NCBI GenBank assembly: GCA_027923965.1
Contig: AP026969.1
Coordinates: 1,240,001 to 1,304,000 of the forward strand
Direction of reading: 5' to 3'
Origin: Comamonadaceae bacterium OS-1
GTDB taxonomy: Bacteria > Pseudomonadota > Gammaproteobacteria > Burkholderiales > Burkholderiaceae_C
DNA length: 64,000 bases
Made by a program: the position numbers and the translations under genes. Numbering within the stretch: the first letter of the stretch is position 1; the number at the start of each line of letters is the position of its first letter. Below the pieces are notes generated by a model, which was not told the origin of the DNA, did no database searches, and was given only the letters and a program-made list of their open reading frames with translations. Of this stretch, positions 52,053-61,866 are shown one piece after another.

Positions 52053-54602
52053 TTAACGTAAAAGTTCAGGGGCGTTTGCTGGTCCGCTCAGCGCGGTCGA
52101 GGATTGCGCCAGCGGTATCCAGAATGAGAAACGGCAGCCTGTGCCTTCGTTTCCATTGTAGAGGTTCTCGGCCTGCATCCGGCCCAGGTGGGACTCGACG
52201 ATGGTGCGGCACAAATTGAGGCCGATGCCCATGCCTTCGGCCTTGGTCGAGAAGAAGGCTTCAAACAGCCGCTCCTTGACTTCGGGGGCCAGGCCGTTGC
52301 CGGTGTCGGCCACCGAAAACTCGATGCCGGCCTTGTCGTTCACCACCTTGGGTACCACCCGCAGCTCGATGTTGCGGTTGGCCGTGGGGCGCTGTGCCAG
52401 GTCGATGGCTTCGGCGGCATTGCGCAGCAGGTTTACCAGCACCTGCTCGATCAGGATCGGGTCCACCTGCAGCTGGGGCAGCCGGGCGGCCACGTAATGG
52501 CTCAGGCGCACATTGCGGCGGCGCAGCTCGATGCCGGCCAGCTCCATGGCCTCGAACACCATGTGTTCCACGTCCGACAGGCTGCGGTTGGGTTCGCTGC
52601 GCTTCACAAACGACTGGATGCGCTGGATGATCTGGCCCGCGCGCTGGGCCTGGCGGGCGGTCTTGTCCAGCGCGGCCAGCAGGTCTTCTTGCGCGATGCC
52701 CGGGCCCTTGATGCGCGACACCATGCCGTTGCAGTAGTTGCTGATGGCGGCCAGCGGCTGGTTCAGCTCGTGGGCCACGCTGGAGGCCATCTCGCCCATG
52801 GTGATCAGGCGGCTGGAGCTTTGGGCGCGCTCGGCCTGGGCGGCGGATTGCTCTTCGGCGCGGCGGCGCGGCGTGATGTCGGTGGCAATCACCATCTGCA
52901 CCAGGCGGGCATCGACCCAGCTCAGGTAGCGGGTGCGCACCTCCAGCCACTTGCCCAGCTCGGGCACGAAGACTTCGGTGCTCTCAGACTGGGTGTCGGT
53001 CAGGCTGTCGGTGGGCAGGCCGACAAATGCGTCCACGTCGTCGTCCATGGTCTCGTCGCTGGCCACGATGCTGGGCATGCCCGCTTCGGCCACCAGTTTT
53101 TCGTGGCCCTCGGTCTGCACGCCAAACCACAGGCGGTACAGCTTGTTGGCAAAAAGCAGCTCGTGGCTATTGATGGGTGCTACAGAAACAGAAGCATCCA
53201 GCGCTTCCAGTACCTTGGTGAAGCGCTCATAGGATGCCGACAATTGCTCGCGCACCCGGTTGGGCTCGGTGATGTCGGTCATCGAGGTCATCCAGCCGGT
53301 TTGCTTGCCCACCGCGTCGATCAGCGGCGAAACATACATGCGCCCGTCAAAAACGCTGCCGTCGCGGCGCTTGACCCGCACCTGGAAGCCGCCGGGCGGG
53401 GTGCGGCCATTGAGTTCGTCTTCCAGCCGCGCCACCAAAAAGTCGCGGTCTTCCTCGGGCCAGTGCACAAAGGGCGCAGTGTGGCCCACCAGGGCCGACT
53501 CGCTCCAGCCGGTCATGCGGCAAAACGCCGTGTTGACATAGGTGATGCGGCCTTGCATGTCCAGCGCGCGCATGCCGGTCAGCATCGAGCTTTCCATGGC
53601 GCGGCGAAAGTTGGTTTCCGACACCAGGGCCTGCTGGGCCTGCAGGCGGCGGCGGGTGTGCTTCCAGTTGCCGATCAGCATCCAGGCGGTCAGGATGCTC
53701 AGGGCCCCCACCAGCCAGAACAGGCCGCTGCCGATCACCCCCTGCGAGGTGCGGTAGGCCTGGGCCCGCAGCACCAGGCCATTGCCCACCGGCGACACCG
53801 GCACTTCATAGGGCTCCGACTGGCTGGACCAGGGCAGCAGCCGGGCCCCCACCATATGGATGGGCGCGGCGTTGCCCGCCAGCACCTGGCCGTTGCCATT
53901 GAGCAAGGCCACCGCGTACTTGGCCAGCACCTCGGCGGGTACGCCGTAGCGCAGCAGGCTTTCATTGGAGTATTCGGCCAGCAACACGCCTGCAAAGTGG
54001 CCGCGGTCGGACAGCGGAATGTGCAGTTGCAGCAGTGGCACGCTACCTTGCGAACCTGCGGGCTGGGCGTACACCGGCTGCTGCAGGTCGCGCGCCAGGC
54101 TGAAGGTGCTTTCGGTGTCGCCACCGGGCCGCAGCAGGGTGTCTGCCGCGCGTACCTGGGGCGTGGGCAGGCTGGGCGCGGCGTAGCTGGCCTTGATACG
54201 ACGGCGTTCGTCGATCCAGCTGATGGACTGCAAATCGGGGTGTTGTGCCACCAGCGATTCGGCACGGCTGATGAATTCTTCGGTGTCCACCTCTTCGTTG
54301 GAGATGTCGCGGCCAATCCGCATCAACTGTTCTTGCCGTTCCAGCAGGCGCAGGCGGATTTGCTGTTGCGTGTATTCCACGTCGCGCTTCACGGCCTCTT
54401 GTTCGCGGTCGATTTCTTCCAGCCGCAAATACATGAAAGACGAGCCGATGGCGGCCAGGAACATGAGCACCGCAATCAATGGTGCCAGCATGGCAAACCG
54501 GTCTTGCCGGTGCGGCGTTTGACGGCCCCACCAGCGCTTCCACCAGCGTGCGGGGGCCAGCGCTGCGGGCATTTGAGGAGGGGATGGAGAGCGCTGTGGC
54601 AT
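52053..54602 (-). CDS. membrane sensor histidine kinase with PAS domains
   Basis: An 849-aa kinase. A first transmembrane helix at about residues 38-60 (MLAPLIAVLMFLAAIGSSFM) is followed by a large extracytoplasmic sensor region up to a second helix near 300 (VIGSGLFWLVGALSILTAWML). Then come PAS domains (RALDMQGRITYVNTAFCRMTG and a second, less regular one) and a transmitter with H611 in SSVAHELNQPLAAISNY, N-box NLLRNAAEAID and G-boxes VADTGNGLAPE and GMGIGLNLC. The periplasmic part and H-box style resemble DctB/FixL-type kinases. Start ATG 54602; a TTG 12 codons upstream is possible. Divergent from aceE. Confidence 0.93.
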   Translation of the reverse strand: MPQRSPSPPQMPAALAPARWWKRWWGRQTPHRQDRFAMLAPLIAVLMFLAAIGSSFMYLRLEEIDREQEAVKRDVEYTQQQIRLRLLERQEQLMRIGRDISNEEVDTEEFISRAESLVAQHPDLQSISWIDERRRIKASYAAPSLPTPQVRAADTLLRPGGDTESTFSLARDLQQPVYAQPAGSQGSVPLLQLHIPLSDRGHFAGVLLAEYSNESLLRYGVPAEVLAKYAVALLNGNGQVLAGNAAPIHMVGARLLPWSSQSEPYEVPVSPVGNGLVLRAQAYRTSQGVIGSGLFWLVGALSILTAWMLIGNWKHTRRRLQAQQALVSETNFRRAMESSMLTGMRALDMQGRITYVNTAFCRMTGWSESALVGHTAPFVHWPEEDRDFLVARLEDELNGRTPPGGFQVRVKRRDGSVFDGRMYVSPLIDAVGKQTGWMTSMTDITEPNRVREQLSASYERFTKVLEALDASVSVAPINSHELLFANKLYRLWFGVQTEGHEKLVAEAGMPSIVASDETMDDDVDAFVGLPTDSLTDTQSESTEVFVPELGKWLEVRTRYLSWVDARLVQMVIATDITPRRRAEEQSAAQAERAQSSSRLITMGEMASSVAHELNQPLAAISNYCNGMVSRIKGPGIAQEDLLAALDKTARQAQRAGQIIQRIQSFVKRSEPNRSLSDVEHMVFEAMELAGIELRRRNVRLSHYVAARLPQLQVDPILIEQVLVNLLRNAAEAIDLAQRPTANRNIELRVVPKVVNDKAGIEFSVADTGNGLAPEVKERLFEAFFSTKAEGMGIGLNLCRTIVESHLGRMQAENLYNGNEGTGCRFSFWIPLAQSSTALSGPANAPELLR

Positions 54603-54687
54603 GCGTGAAGTGTAGGTGAGTGTTCGCTTAGGCCCCAATGGCCCAAAAAACTATGCGTGTTTTTACGCAGTTTTAAGCGCTTTTAAA

Positions 54688-54705
54688 CCACATTATGAAA
54701 TGTGG
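54688..54705. promoter_or_regulatory. palindrome in the aceE/kinase intergenic region
   Basis: CCACAT-TATGAA-ATGTGG has perfect 6-bp arms in an AT-rich stretch, 106 bp before aceE. TTGAAA (54715-54720) with a weak AAAATA follows as a possible promoter. It could be the binding site of the neighbouring response regulator. Confidence 0.4.
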
Positions 54706-54810
54706 ATCCATATATTGAAAATTACAAACTTTTGTGCAAAAATAGAGTTACCGCCTTAAAAAGCCGTGCCAAACCCTCAAAATACCGTTACCCAACCTAG
54801 GAGACAAAGC

Positions 54811-57516
54811 ATGTCAGCTGTACCCGAAAGCCTGTCAGCAACTGCGCAAACCGACGCAGACAGCCAGGAAACCCGTGAGTGGATGGACGCGCTGTCCGCC
54901 GTCATCGAGAGTGAGGGCCCGGAGCGCGCCCACTTCCTTTTAGAGCAGTTGCTGGAACATGCGCGACAAAAAAGCATTGACATGCCTTTCTCCGCCAACA
55001 CCGGCTACGTCAACACCATTCCCGCCGACCAGGAAGTGCGTTGCCCCGGCAACATTGAGATCGAAGAACGCCTGCGCGCCTACATGCGCTGGAACGCCAT
55101 GGCCATGGTCGTCAAGGCCAATCGCCACCACCCCGTTGACGGTGGAGACCTGGGCGGCCACATCGGGTCGTTCGCCTCGCTGGCCCACATGTTTGGTGCC
55201 GGCTTCAACCACTTCTGGCATGCCGAAAACGAAAACCACGGTGGCGACTGCCTCTACATCCAGGGTCACGTGTCGCCCGGCGTGTACGCCCGCGCCTACC
55301 TGGAAGGCCGCCTGACCGAAGAGCAACTGCTCAACTTCCGCCAGGAAGTGGACGGCAAGGGCTTGTCCAGCTACCCGCATCCCAAGCTGATGCCCAATTT
55401 CTGGCAGTTCCCCACCGTCTCCATGGGCCTGGGCCCGCTGATGGCCATCTACCAGGCCCGTTTCCTGAAATACCTGCACGCCCGCGGCATTGCCGACACG
55501 TCCAACCGCAAGGTCTGGGTGTTCTGCGGCGACGGCGAAATGGACGAAGTCGAATCCCTGGGTGCGATCGGCCTGGCCGCGCGTGAAAAGCTCGACAACC
55601 TGGTGTTTGTGGTCAATTGCAACCTGCAGCGCCTGGATGGCCCGGTGCGCGGCAACGGCAAGATCGTGCAAGAGCTCGAAGGCGAATTCCGCGGCTCCGG
55701 CTGGAACGTCATCAAGCTGCTGTGGGGTAGCGAGTGGGACCCTCTGCTGGCCCGCGACAAAGACGGCGCGCTCAAGAAGCTGATGATGGACACGCTGGAC
55801 GGCGACTACCAGGCCTTCAAGGCCAACGACGGTGCCTACGTGCGCAAGCATTTCTTCGGCCGCGATCCGCGCACCTTAGAGATGGTCGCCCACATGACCG
55901 ACGACGAAATCTTCGCCCTGAAGCGCGGCGGCCACGATGCCAAGAAGGTCTACGCGGCCTACCACCAGGCGGTCAACCACAAAGACGAACCCACCGTGCT
56001 GCTGATCAAGACCGTCAAGGGCTTTGGCATGGGCAAGAGCGGCGAAGGCAAGAACAACGTCCACCAGACCAAGAAGCTCACCGACGAAGACATCAAAATC
56101 TTCCGCGACCGCTTCAACATCCCGATTCCCGATAGCCAACTGGCCGAAATCCCGTTCTTCAAGCCTGCCGACGACACCCCGGAAATGCAGTACCTGCACG
56201 AGCGCCGCAAGGCCCTGGGTGGCTATCTGCCACACCGCCGCGTCAAGGCCGACGAGCAGTTCACCGTGCCCTCGCTGGACACCTTCAAAACCGTGATGGA
56301 AGCCACGCCCGAAGGCCGTGAAATCTCCACTACCCAAGCCTATGTGCGCTTTTTGACCACGTTGCTGCGCGACCAGGCCCTGGGCCCCCGCGTGGTGCCC
56401 ATCCTGGTGGACGAAGCCCGTACCTTTGGTATGGAAGGCCTGTTCCGCCAGATCGGTATCTACAACCCGGCTGGCCAGAACTACACCCCGGTCGACAAAG
56501 ACCAGGTGATGTACTACCGCGAAGACAAGGCCGGGCAGATCCTGCAAGAAGGTATCAACGAAGCCGGTGGCATGGCCAGCTGGATCGCTGCAGCCACCAG
56601 CTACAGCACCAGCAACCGCATCATGGTGCCGTTCTACGTGTACTACTCGATGTTCGGCTTCCAGCGCATTGGCGATCTGGCCTGGGCTGCGGGCGACATG
56701 CAAGCCCGCGGTTTCCTGCTGGGCGGCACCTCGGGGCGCACCACGCTGAACGGCGAAGGCCTGCAGCACGAAGATGGCCACAGCCACATCCTGGCCAACA
56801 CCATTCCCAACTGCATCAGCTACGACCCCACGTTTGCCCACGAAGTCGGCGTGATCCTGCACCATGGCTTGAAGCGCATGGTCGAAAAACAGGACAACGT
56901 CTACTACTACCTGACCCTGCTGAATGAAAACTACCCCATGCCCGGCCTCACCGCCGGCACGGAAGAGCAGATCATCAAGGGCATGTACCTGTGCAAGCCT
57001 GCTGCCAACGGTAAGGGCACTGTGCAACTGCTGGGCTCGGGCACCATCCTGCGCGAATCCATTGCCGCGCAAGAGCTGCTCGAAGCCGACTGGGGCATCG
57101 CTGCCAACGTCTGGAGCTGCCCGAGCTTCAACGAGTTGACCCGCGACGGCCAGGATGCCGAGCGCTTCAACCTGCTGCATCCGCTGGAAACGCCCCGTAG
57201 CTGCTTTGTGACCGACCAACTGGCGGGCTCTACCGGCCCGGTCATCGCGTCCACCGACTACATGAAGGCCTATGCCGAGCAAATCCGCCCGTTCATTCCC
57301 AAGGGACGCACCTACAAAGTGCTGGGCACCGACGGCTTTGGCCGCAGCGACTTCCGCAGCAAGCTGCGCGAGCACTTCGAGATCAACCGCCACTACATCG
57401 TGGTCGCCACCCTCAAGGCGCTGAGCGAAGACGGCACCGTGCCAGCGGCCAAGGTGGCCGAAGCGATTGCCAAGTACGGCATCCAGGCCGACAAGGTCAA
57501 TCCGCTGTACGCATAA
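54811..57516 (+). CDS. aceE: pyruvate dehydrogenase E1 component (homodimeric)
   Basis: A 901-aa E1 of the proteobacterial homodimeric type. The TPP/Mg motif is GDGEMDEVESLGAIGLAA ... NCN, with HHPVDGGDLGGHIGS and FCGDGEMDE nearby; the C-terminal GTDGFGRSDFRSKLREHFE is typical. Start 54811 with AGGAG upstream; a longer frame lacks support. First gene of aceE-aceF-BPH-lpdA. Cytoplasmic. Confidence 0.98.
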   Translation: MSAVPESLSATAQTDADSQETREWMDALSAVIESEGPERAHFLLEQLLEHARQKSIDMPFSANTGYVNTIPADQEVRCPGNIEIEERLRAYMRWNAMAMVVKANRHHPVDGGDLGGHIGSFASLAHMFGAGFNHFWHAENENHGGDCLYIQGHVSPGVYARAYLEGRLTEEQLLNFRQEVDGKGLSSYPHPKLMPNFWQFPTVSMGLGPLMAIYQARFLKYLHARGIADTSNRKVWVFCGDGEMDEVESLGAIGLAAREKLDNLVFVVNCNLQRLDGPVRGNGKIVQELEGEFRGSGWNVIKLLWGSEWDPLLARDKDGALKKLMMDTLDGDYQAFKANDGAYVRKHFFGRDPRTLEMVAHMTDDEIFALKRGGHDAKKVYAAYHQAVNHKDEPTVLLIKTVKGFGMGKSGEGKNNVHQTKKLTDEDIKIFRDRFNIPIPDSQLAEIPFFKPADDTPEMQYLHERRKALGGYLPHRRVKADEQFTVPSLDTFKTVMEATPEGREISTTQAYVRFLTTLLRDQALGPRVVPILVDEARTFGMEGLFRQIGIYNPAGQNYTPVDKDQVMYYREDKAGQILQEGINEAGGMASWIAAATSYSTSNRIMVPFYVYYSMFGFQRIGDLAWAAGDMQARGFLLGGTSGRTTLNGEGLQHEDGHSHILANTIPNCISYDPTFAHEVGVILHHGLKRMVEKQDNVYYYLTLLNENYPMPGLTAGTEEQIIKGMYLCKPAANGKGTVQLLGSGTILRESIAAQELLEADWGIAANVWSCPSFNELTRDGQDAERFNLLHPLETPRSCFVTDQLAGSTGPVIASTDYMKAYAEQIRPFIPKGRTYKVLGTDGFGRSDFRSKLREHFEINRHYIVVATLKALSEDGTVPAAKVAEAIAKYGIQADKVNPLYA

Positions 57517-57576
57517 AAAACCCCACCTTGCAGGACCACCGCGCGTGGTCCTGCGCGCAACTTTGGAGACACAAAC

Positions 57577-59247
57577 ATGGCATTGATTGAAATTCATGTC
57601 CCCGATATTGGGGACTTTGACGAGGTGACCGTCATCGAGCTGATGGTCAAACCCGGCGATACCGTCAAGGCCGACCAGTCGCTGATCACCGTCGAATCCG
57701 ACAAAGCCTCGATGGAAATCCCGTCCAGCAGCGCGGGTGTGGTCAAAGAGATCAAGGTCGCCCTGGGCGACAAGGTCAAGCAGGGCTCGCTGGTGGTGAT
57801 GCTGGAAGTCGCCGGTGGCGCTGCCGCCGCCCCCGCTGATGCGCCTAAAGCGGCTCCAGCGCCCGCTGCACCAGCACCAGCCGCTACAACTCCTGTAGCA
57901 GCACCTGCCGCAGCACCGGCAGCCACCGGCCCGGTCGAGATCTTCATCCCCGATATTGGCGACTTCAAGGACGTGACCGTCATCGAAGTCATGGTCAAGG
58001 TCGGCGACACCATCAAGCAAGAGCAGTCGTTGATCACCGTCGAGAGCGACAAGGCCTCGATGGAAATCCCGTCCTCCACGGCCGGTGTGCTCAAAGAGCT
58101 AAAGGTCAAGATGGGCGACAAGGTCAACATCGGTGACCTGCTGGCGATCCTGGAAGGCGCGGCGGCTCCTGCTGCAGCAGCGGCGGCTGCAGCTCCTGCC
58201 GCCGCCCCAGCAGCAGCAGCCGTCGCGGCCAGCCCTGCACCAGCCGCTGCGGCCCCCGCAGCCGCAGCACCTGCCGCCCATAACCCCACCGTCGCCCCCA
58301 CCGGCGCGCTGCCCCATGCCTCGCCCTCGGTACGCAAGTTCGCCCGCGAACTCGGTGTGCCCCTGGCAGAAGTCAAGGGTACGGGCCGCAAGGGCCGCAT
58401 CACCGATGCCGACGTGCAAAGCTTCACCGCTTCGGTCATGTCCGGCGCGGTCAAGACGGCGGCCATGGCCGCAAGCCAAGCCAAGTCGGCCCCCGCTGGC
58501 GACGGCGGTGCGGGCCTGGGCCTGCTGGCCTGGCCCAAGGTCGACTTTGCCAAGTTCGGCCCGGTCGAGCGCAAGGACATGTCGCGCATCAAGAAGATCA
58601 GCGGCGCGAATCTGCACCGCAACTGGGTCATCATTCCGCACGTCACCAACCACGACGACTGCGACATCACCGACCTGGAAGCCTTCCGCGTGCAGATGAA
58701 CAAGGAAAACGAGAAGGCGGGCATCAAGCTCACCATGCTCGCCTTCATGATCAAGGCCAGCGTGGCCGCGCTCAAGAAGTTCCCCGAGTTCAACAGCTCG
58801 CTGGACGGTGACCAACTGGTGATGAAGCAGTACTTCAACATCGGCTTCGCGGCAGACACGCCCAACGGCCTGGTGGTTCCGGTCATCAAGGATGCCGACA
58901 AAAAGGGAGTGGTCCAGATTTCGCAAGAAATGGGCGACCTGGCCAAGAAGGCGCGCGACGGCAAGCTCGGCCCTGCCGACATGAGCGGCGCCTGCTTCAC
59001 CATCTCCAGCCTGGGCGGCATTGGCGGGCGCTACTTCACGCCCATCATCAACGCCCCTGAAGTCGCCATCATGGGCGTGTGCAAGAGCGCGATCGAACCC
59101 AAGTGGGACGGCAAGGCGTTTGTGCCCAAGCTGATGCTGCCGCTGTCGCTGAGCTGGGACCACCGCGTGATTGACGGTGCAGCGGCTGCCCGCTTCAACG
59201 CGTACTTTGGCCAGGTCCTCACCGACTTCCGCCGGGTCTTGTTGTAA
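57577..59247 (+). CDS. aceF: dihydrolipoamide acetyltransferase, E2 of PDH, two lipoyl domains
   Basis: A 556-aa E2 with two N-terminal lipoyl domains (lipoyl-lysines K43 and K159, both in [12 protein letters not shown]), Ala/Pro linkers at about 85-110 and 190-245, a peripheral subunit-binding domain ([29 protein letters not shown]) and the catalytic domain with [15 protein letters not shown]. The first linker carries sequence related to the dispersed repeat. The stop overlaps the next start by one base (TAATG). Confidence 0.97.
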   Translation: MALIEIHVPDIGDFDEVTVIELMVKPGDTVKADQSLITVESDKASMEIPSSSAGVVKEIKVALGDKVKQGSLVVMLEVAGGAAAAPADAPKAAPAPAAPAPAATTPVAAPAAAPAATGPVEIFIPDIGDFKDVTVIEVMVKVGDTIKQEQSLITVESDKASMEIPSSTAGVLKELKVKMGDKVNIGDLLAILEGAAAPAAAAAAAAPAAAPAAAAVAASPAPAAAAPAAAAPAAHNPTVAPTGALPHASPSVRKFARELGVPLAEVKGTGRKGRITDADVQSFTASVMSGAVKTAAMAASQAKSAPAGDGGAGLGLLAWPKVDFAKFGPVERKDMSRIKKISGANLHRNWVIIPHVTNHDDCDITDLEAFRVQMNKENEKAGIKLTMLAFMIKASVAALKKFPEFNSSLDGDQLVMKQYFNIGFAADTPNGLVVPVIKDADKKGVVQISQEMGDLAKKARDGKLGPADMSGACFTISSLGGIGGRYFTPIINAPEVAIMGVCKSAIEPKWDGKAFVPKLMLPLSLSWDHRVIDGAAAARFNAYFGQVLTDFRRVLL

Positions 59248-59831
59248 TGACAACCGTCGTCGTGGTCAAAAAGGCGGGTCAGGTAGCGATTGCTGCCGAC
59301 ACGCTGGTGACCTTCGGCGACACCCGCCTGGGCCAACGTTTTGAAGACAACAGCAAAATCTTCAAGATCGACACCCCGGCGGGTCCCAGCTTTGTCGGCA
59401 TGGCGGGCACTGTGGCGCACTTCCCCGCGCTGCGCCTGGCCATGGCCGGACTGCCGCCCGAGCAGCTCTTGCTGGGCAGCAAAGACGAGGTGTTCACCAC
59501 CTTCACCAAGCTGCACCCGGTGCTGAAAGAAGCCTTCTTTCTGCAAACCAAAGAAGACGACAACGACCCCTACGAGTCCAGCCAGTTCAGCGTGGTGGTG
59601 GCCAACGCCACCGGCATCTACGGCCTGTATAGCTACCGCGAAGTGTTCGAGTTCAAGGAATTCTGGGGCATAGGCTCGGGGCGCAGCTTCGCGCTGGGAG
59701 CCCTGCACGCCACCTGGGGCAGCGCCAAATCAGCCCGCGATCTGGCCGTGCTGGGCGTGCAAGCCGCCTGTGAATTCGACAAGAACTCGGCTGGTCCTGT
59801 TGAAGTGTTTACCGTCAAGTTAAAGAAATAA
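59247..59831 (+). CDS. betaproteobacterial proteasome homologue (BPH-type Ntn hydrolase)
   Basis: A 194-aa 20S-proteasome-family protein. It starts [25 protein letters not shown], so Met removal would expose Thr2 as the N-terminal nucleophile, with the Asp-17-like DTLVTFGD and GIGSGRSFALGALHA completing an HslV/beta-subunit pattern. I match it to the BPH family, described as a double-ring peptidase of some Betaproteobacteria, distinct from HslV and Anbu. It sits between aceF (1-bp TAATG overlap) and lpdA (15 bp), so it is translated with the PDH subunits. No unfoldase is nearby. Its role beside PDH is unknown. Confidence 0.85.
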   Translation: MTTVVVVKKAGQVAIAADTLVTFGDTRLGQRFEDNSKIFKIDTPAGPSFVGMAGTVAHFPALRLAMAGLPPEQLLLGSKDEVFTTFTKLHPVLKEAFFLQTKEDDNDPYESSQFSVVVANATGIYGLYSYREVFEFKEFWGIGSGRSFALGALHATWGSAKSARDLAVLGVQAACEFDKNSAGPVEVFTVKLKK

Positions 59832-59846
59832 GTGGAGATCAAACAA

Positions 59847-61688
59847 ATGGCATCCCTGGAAATCAAAGTCCCTGACATCGGCGATTTCGACGAAGTCACC
59901 GTCATTGAGCTGATGGTCAAAGTGGGCGACACCGTCAAACCCGACCAGTCCCTGATCACCGTGGAGTCCGACAAAGCCTCCATGGAAATCCCGTCCAGCG
60001 ACGGCGGCGTGGTCACCGCGCTGAACGTCAAGCTGGGCGACAAGGTCAAGATGGGTTCCGTCGTCCTGGTGCTTGAAGCTGCCGGTGGTGCAGCCGCACC
60101 TGCACCCGCAGCTTCTGAGCCCAAAGCGGCTCCAGCGCCCTCTGCACCAGCACAAGCAGCTACTAATGTTGTAGCGCCAACGGCTTCCAGCTTTGCTGGC
60201 ACCGCCGATCTGGAATGCGACGTACTGGTCCTCGGCGGTGGCCCTGGCGGCTACTCGGCTGCCTTCCGCGCTGCCGATCTGGGCCTGAAGGTCGTCATCG
60301 TTGAGCGCTACGCCACCCTGGGCGGCGTGTGCCTGAACGTGGGTTGCATCCCCTCCAAAGCCCTGCTGCACGTGGCAGCGGTGATGGACGAAGTCAGCCA
60401 CCTGGGCGCGCTGGGCATCGACTTTGGCGCACCCGCGGTCAACATCGACAAACTGCGTGGCCACAAAGAAAAAGTCATCGGCAAGCTCACTGGCGGCCTG
60501 GCCGCCATGGCCAAGATGCGCAAGGTCACCACCGTGCGCGGCGTGGGCTCCTTCGTCGGTGCCAACCACCTGCAGGTTGAAGAAACCACCGGTGCCCAAG
60601 GCCAGGAAAAGACCGGCAAAACCCAGACCATCGCTTTCAAAAACGCGATCATCGCCGCAGGCAGCCAGGCCGTGCGACTGCCCTTCATGCCCAATGACCC
60701 CCGCGTGGTGGACAGCACCGGCGCGTTGGCGCTCAAAGAAGTGCCCAAGCGCATGCTGATTCTGGGCGGCGGCATCATCGGCCTGGAGATGGGCACCGTC
60801 TACAGCACCCTGGGCGCACGCCTGGATGTGGTGGAAATGATGGACGGCCTGATGCAGGGCGCCGACCGCGACCTGGTCAAGATCTGGCAAAAAATGAACG
60901 CGCCACGCTTCGACAACATCATGCTCAAGACCAAGACCGTCTCCGCACGCGCCTTGCCCGAAGGCATCGAAGTCACGTTCGCAGCCGCAGAAGAGGGCGG
61001 CACCGCCCCCGCACCCCAGGTCTACGACCTGGTGCTGCAAGCCGTGGGCCGCACCCCCAACGGCAAGAAGATCGCCGCCGACAAAGCCGGTGTGGCCGTG
61101 ACCGACCGCGGCTTCATCAACGTCGACATCCAGATGCGCACCAACGTGCCGCACATCTTCGCCATCGGCGACATCGTGGGCCAGCCCATGTTGGCCCACA
61201 AGGCAGTGCACGAGGCGCACGTGGCCGCAGAGGTGATCGCTGGTGAACTGCAAGGCAACAAAGAGTTGGCCGCCGCCGCCTTCAACGCCCGCGTCATCCC
61301 CAGCGTGGCCTACACCGACCCCGAAGTCGCCTGGGTCGGCCTCACCGAAGACCAGGCCAAGGCCCAAGGCATCAAGGTCAAGAAGGGCCTGTTCCCCTGG
61401 ACCGCCTCTGGCCGCGCCATCGCCAATGGCCGCGACGAAGGTGTCACCAAGCTGCTGTTTGACGACTCGCCAGAAGCCCACGGCCACGGCAAGATCCTCG
61501 GCGGCGGCATGGTCGGCACGCATGCAGGCGACATGATCGGCGAAATCGCCCTGGCGATCGAAATGGGTGCGGATGTGGTGGATATCGGCAAAACGATTCA
61601 CCCGCACCCCACGCTGGGCGAAAGCATCGGCATGGCCGCGGAAGTGGCGCATGGCAGCTGCACGGATTTGCCGCCGGCGAAGAAATAA
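59847..61688 (+). CDS. lpdA: dihydrolipoamide dehydrogenase with N-terminal lipoyl domain, E3 of PDH
   Basis: A 613-aa E3. An N-terminal lipoyl domain (K43 in [12 protein letters not shown]) and an Ala/Pro linker at about 85-115 precede the flavoprotein: FAD site [21 protein letters not shown], redox disulphide C162-C167 ([13 protein letters not shown]), NAD site [19 protein letters not shown], and the C-terminal His-Glu pair near [11 protein letters not shown]. Start 59847 with GTGGAG upstream. The linker contains repeat-related sequence. Ends at a terminator. Confidence 0.97.
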   Translation: MASLEIKVPDIGDFDEVTVIELMVKVGDTVKPDQSLITVESDKASMEIPSSDGGVVTALNVKLGDKVKMGSVVLVLEAAGGAAAPAPAASEPKAAPAPSAPAQAATNVVAPTASSFAGTADLECDVLVLGGGPGGYSAAFRAADLGLKVVIVERYATLGGVCLNVGCIPSKALLHVAAVMDEVSHLGALGIDFGAPAVNIDKLRGHKEKVIGKLTGGLAAMAKMRKVTTVRGVGSFVGANHLQVEETTGAQGQEKTGKTQTIAFKNAIIAAGSQAVRLPFMPNDPRVVDSTGALALKEVPKRMLILGGGIIGLEMGTVYSTLGARLDVVEMMDGLMQGADRDLVKIWQKMNAPRFDNIMLKTKTVSARALPEGIEVTFAAAEEGGTAPAPQVYDLVLQAVGRTPNGKKIAADKAGVAVTDRGFINVDIQMRTNVPHIFAIGDIVGQPMLAHKAVHEAHVAAEVIAGELQGNKELAAAAFNARVIPSVAYTDPEVAWVGLTEDQAKAQGIKVKKGLFPWTASGRAIANGRDEGVTKLLFDDSPEAHGHGKILGGGMVGTHAGDMIGEIALAIEMGADVVDIGKTIHPHPTLGESIGMAAEVAHGSCTDLPPAKK

Positions 61689-61707
61689 AACCTGATCGAG
61701 GTTCCCC

Positions 61708-61741
61708 AAAAAGCCCGGACCGGCAACGGTTTGGGCTTTTT
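61708..61741 (+). terminator. rho-independent terminator of the PDH operon
   Basis: AAAAAGCCC (61708-61716) pairs with GGGCTTTTT (61733-61741), with an inner ACCG/CGGT pairing in the loop. It ends lpdA. Confidence 0.9.
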
Positions 61742-61780
61742 CCGTTTGGTGTTGGCCTCCAGGGCCAAGCGGGCACAATC

Positions 61781-61808
61781 GTGGGCCACCGCCAAACCGA
61801 TGGCCCAC
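61781..61808. promoter_or_regulatory. 8-bp inverted repeat upstream of the YhcG-type gene
   Basis: GTGGGCCA (61781-61788) and TGGCCCAC (61801-61808) are perfect inverted arms, 59 bp before the ATG at 61867. Possible operator; no promoter boxes were confirmed. Confidence 0.35.
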
Positions 61809-61866
61809 CAGAGGGTCCTCTACGGTCGGAAAGAGATGTACCCAATCGCACTGCACACCTAAAACC

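Noticed and set aside
52188..54608. 806-codon open frame opposite the histidine kinase
   Set aside because: Antisense shadow with biased composition; the kinase motifs on the other strand are complete.
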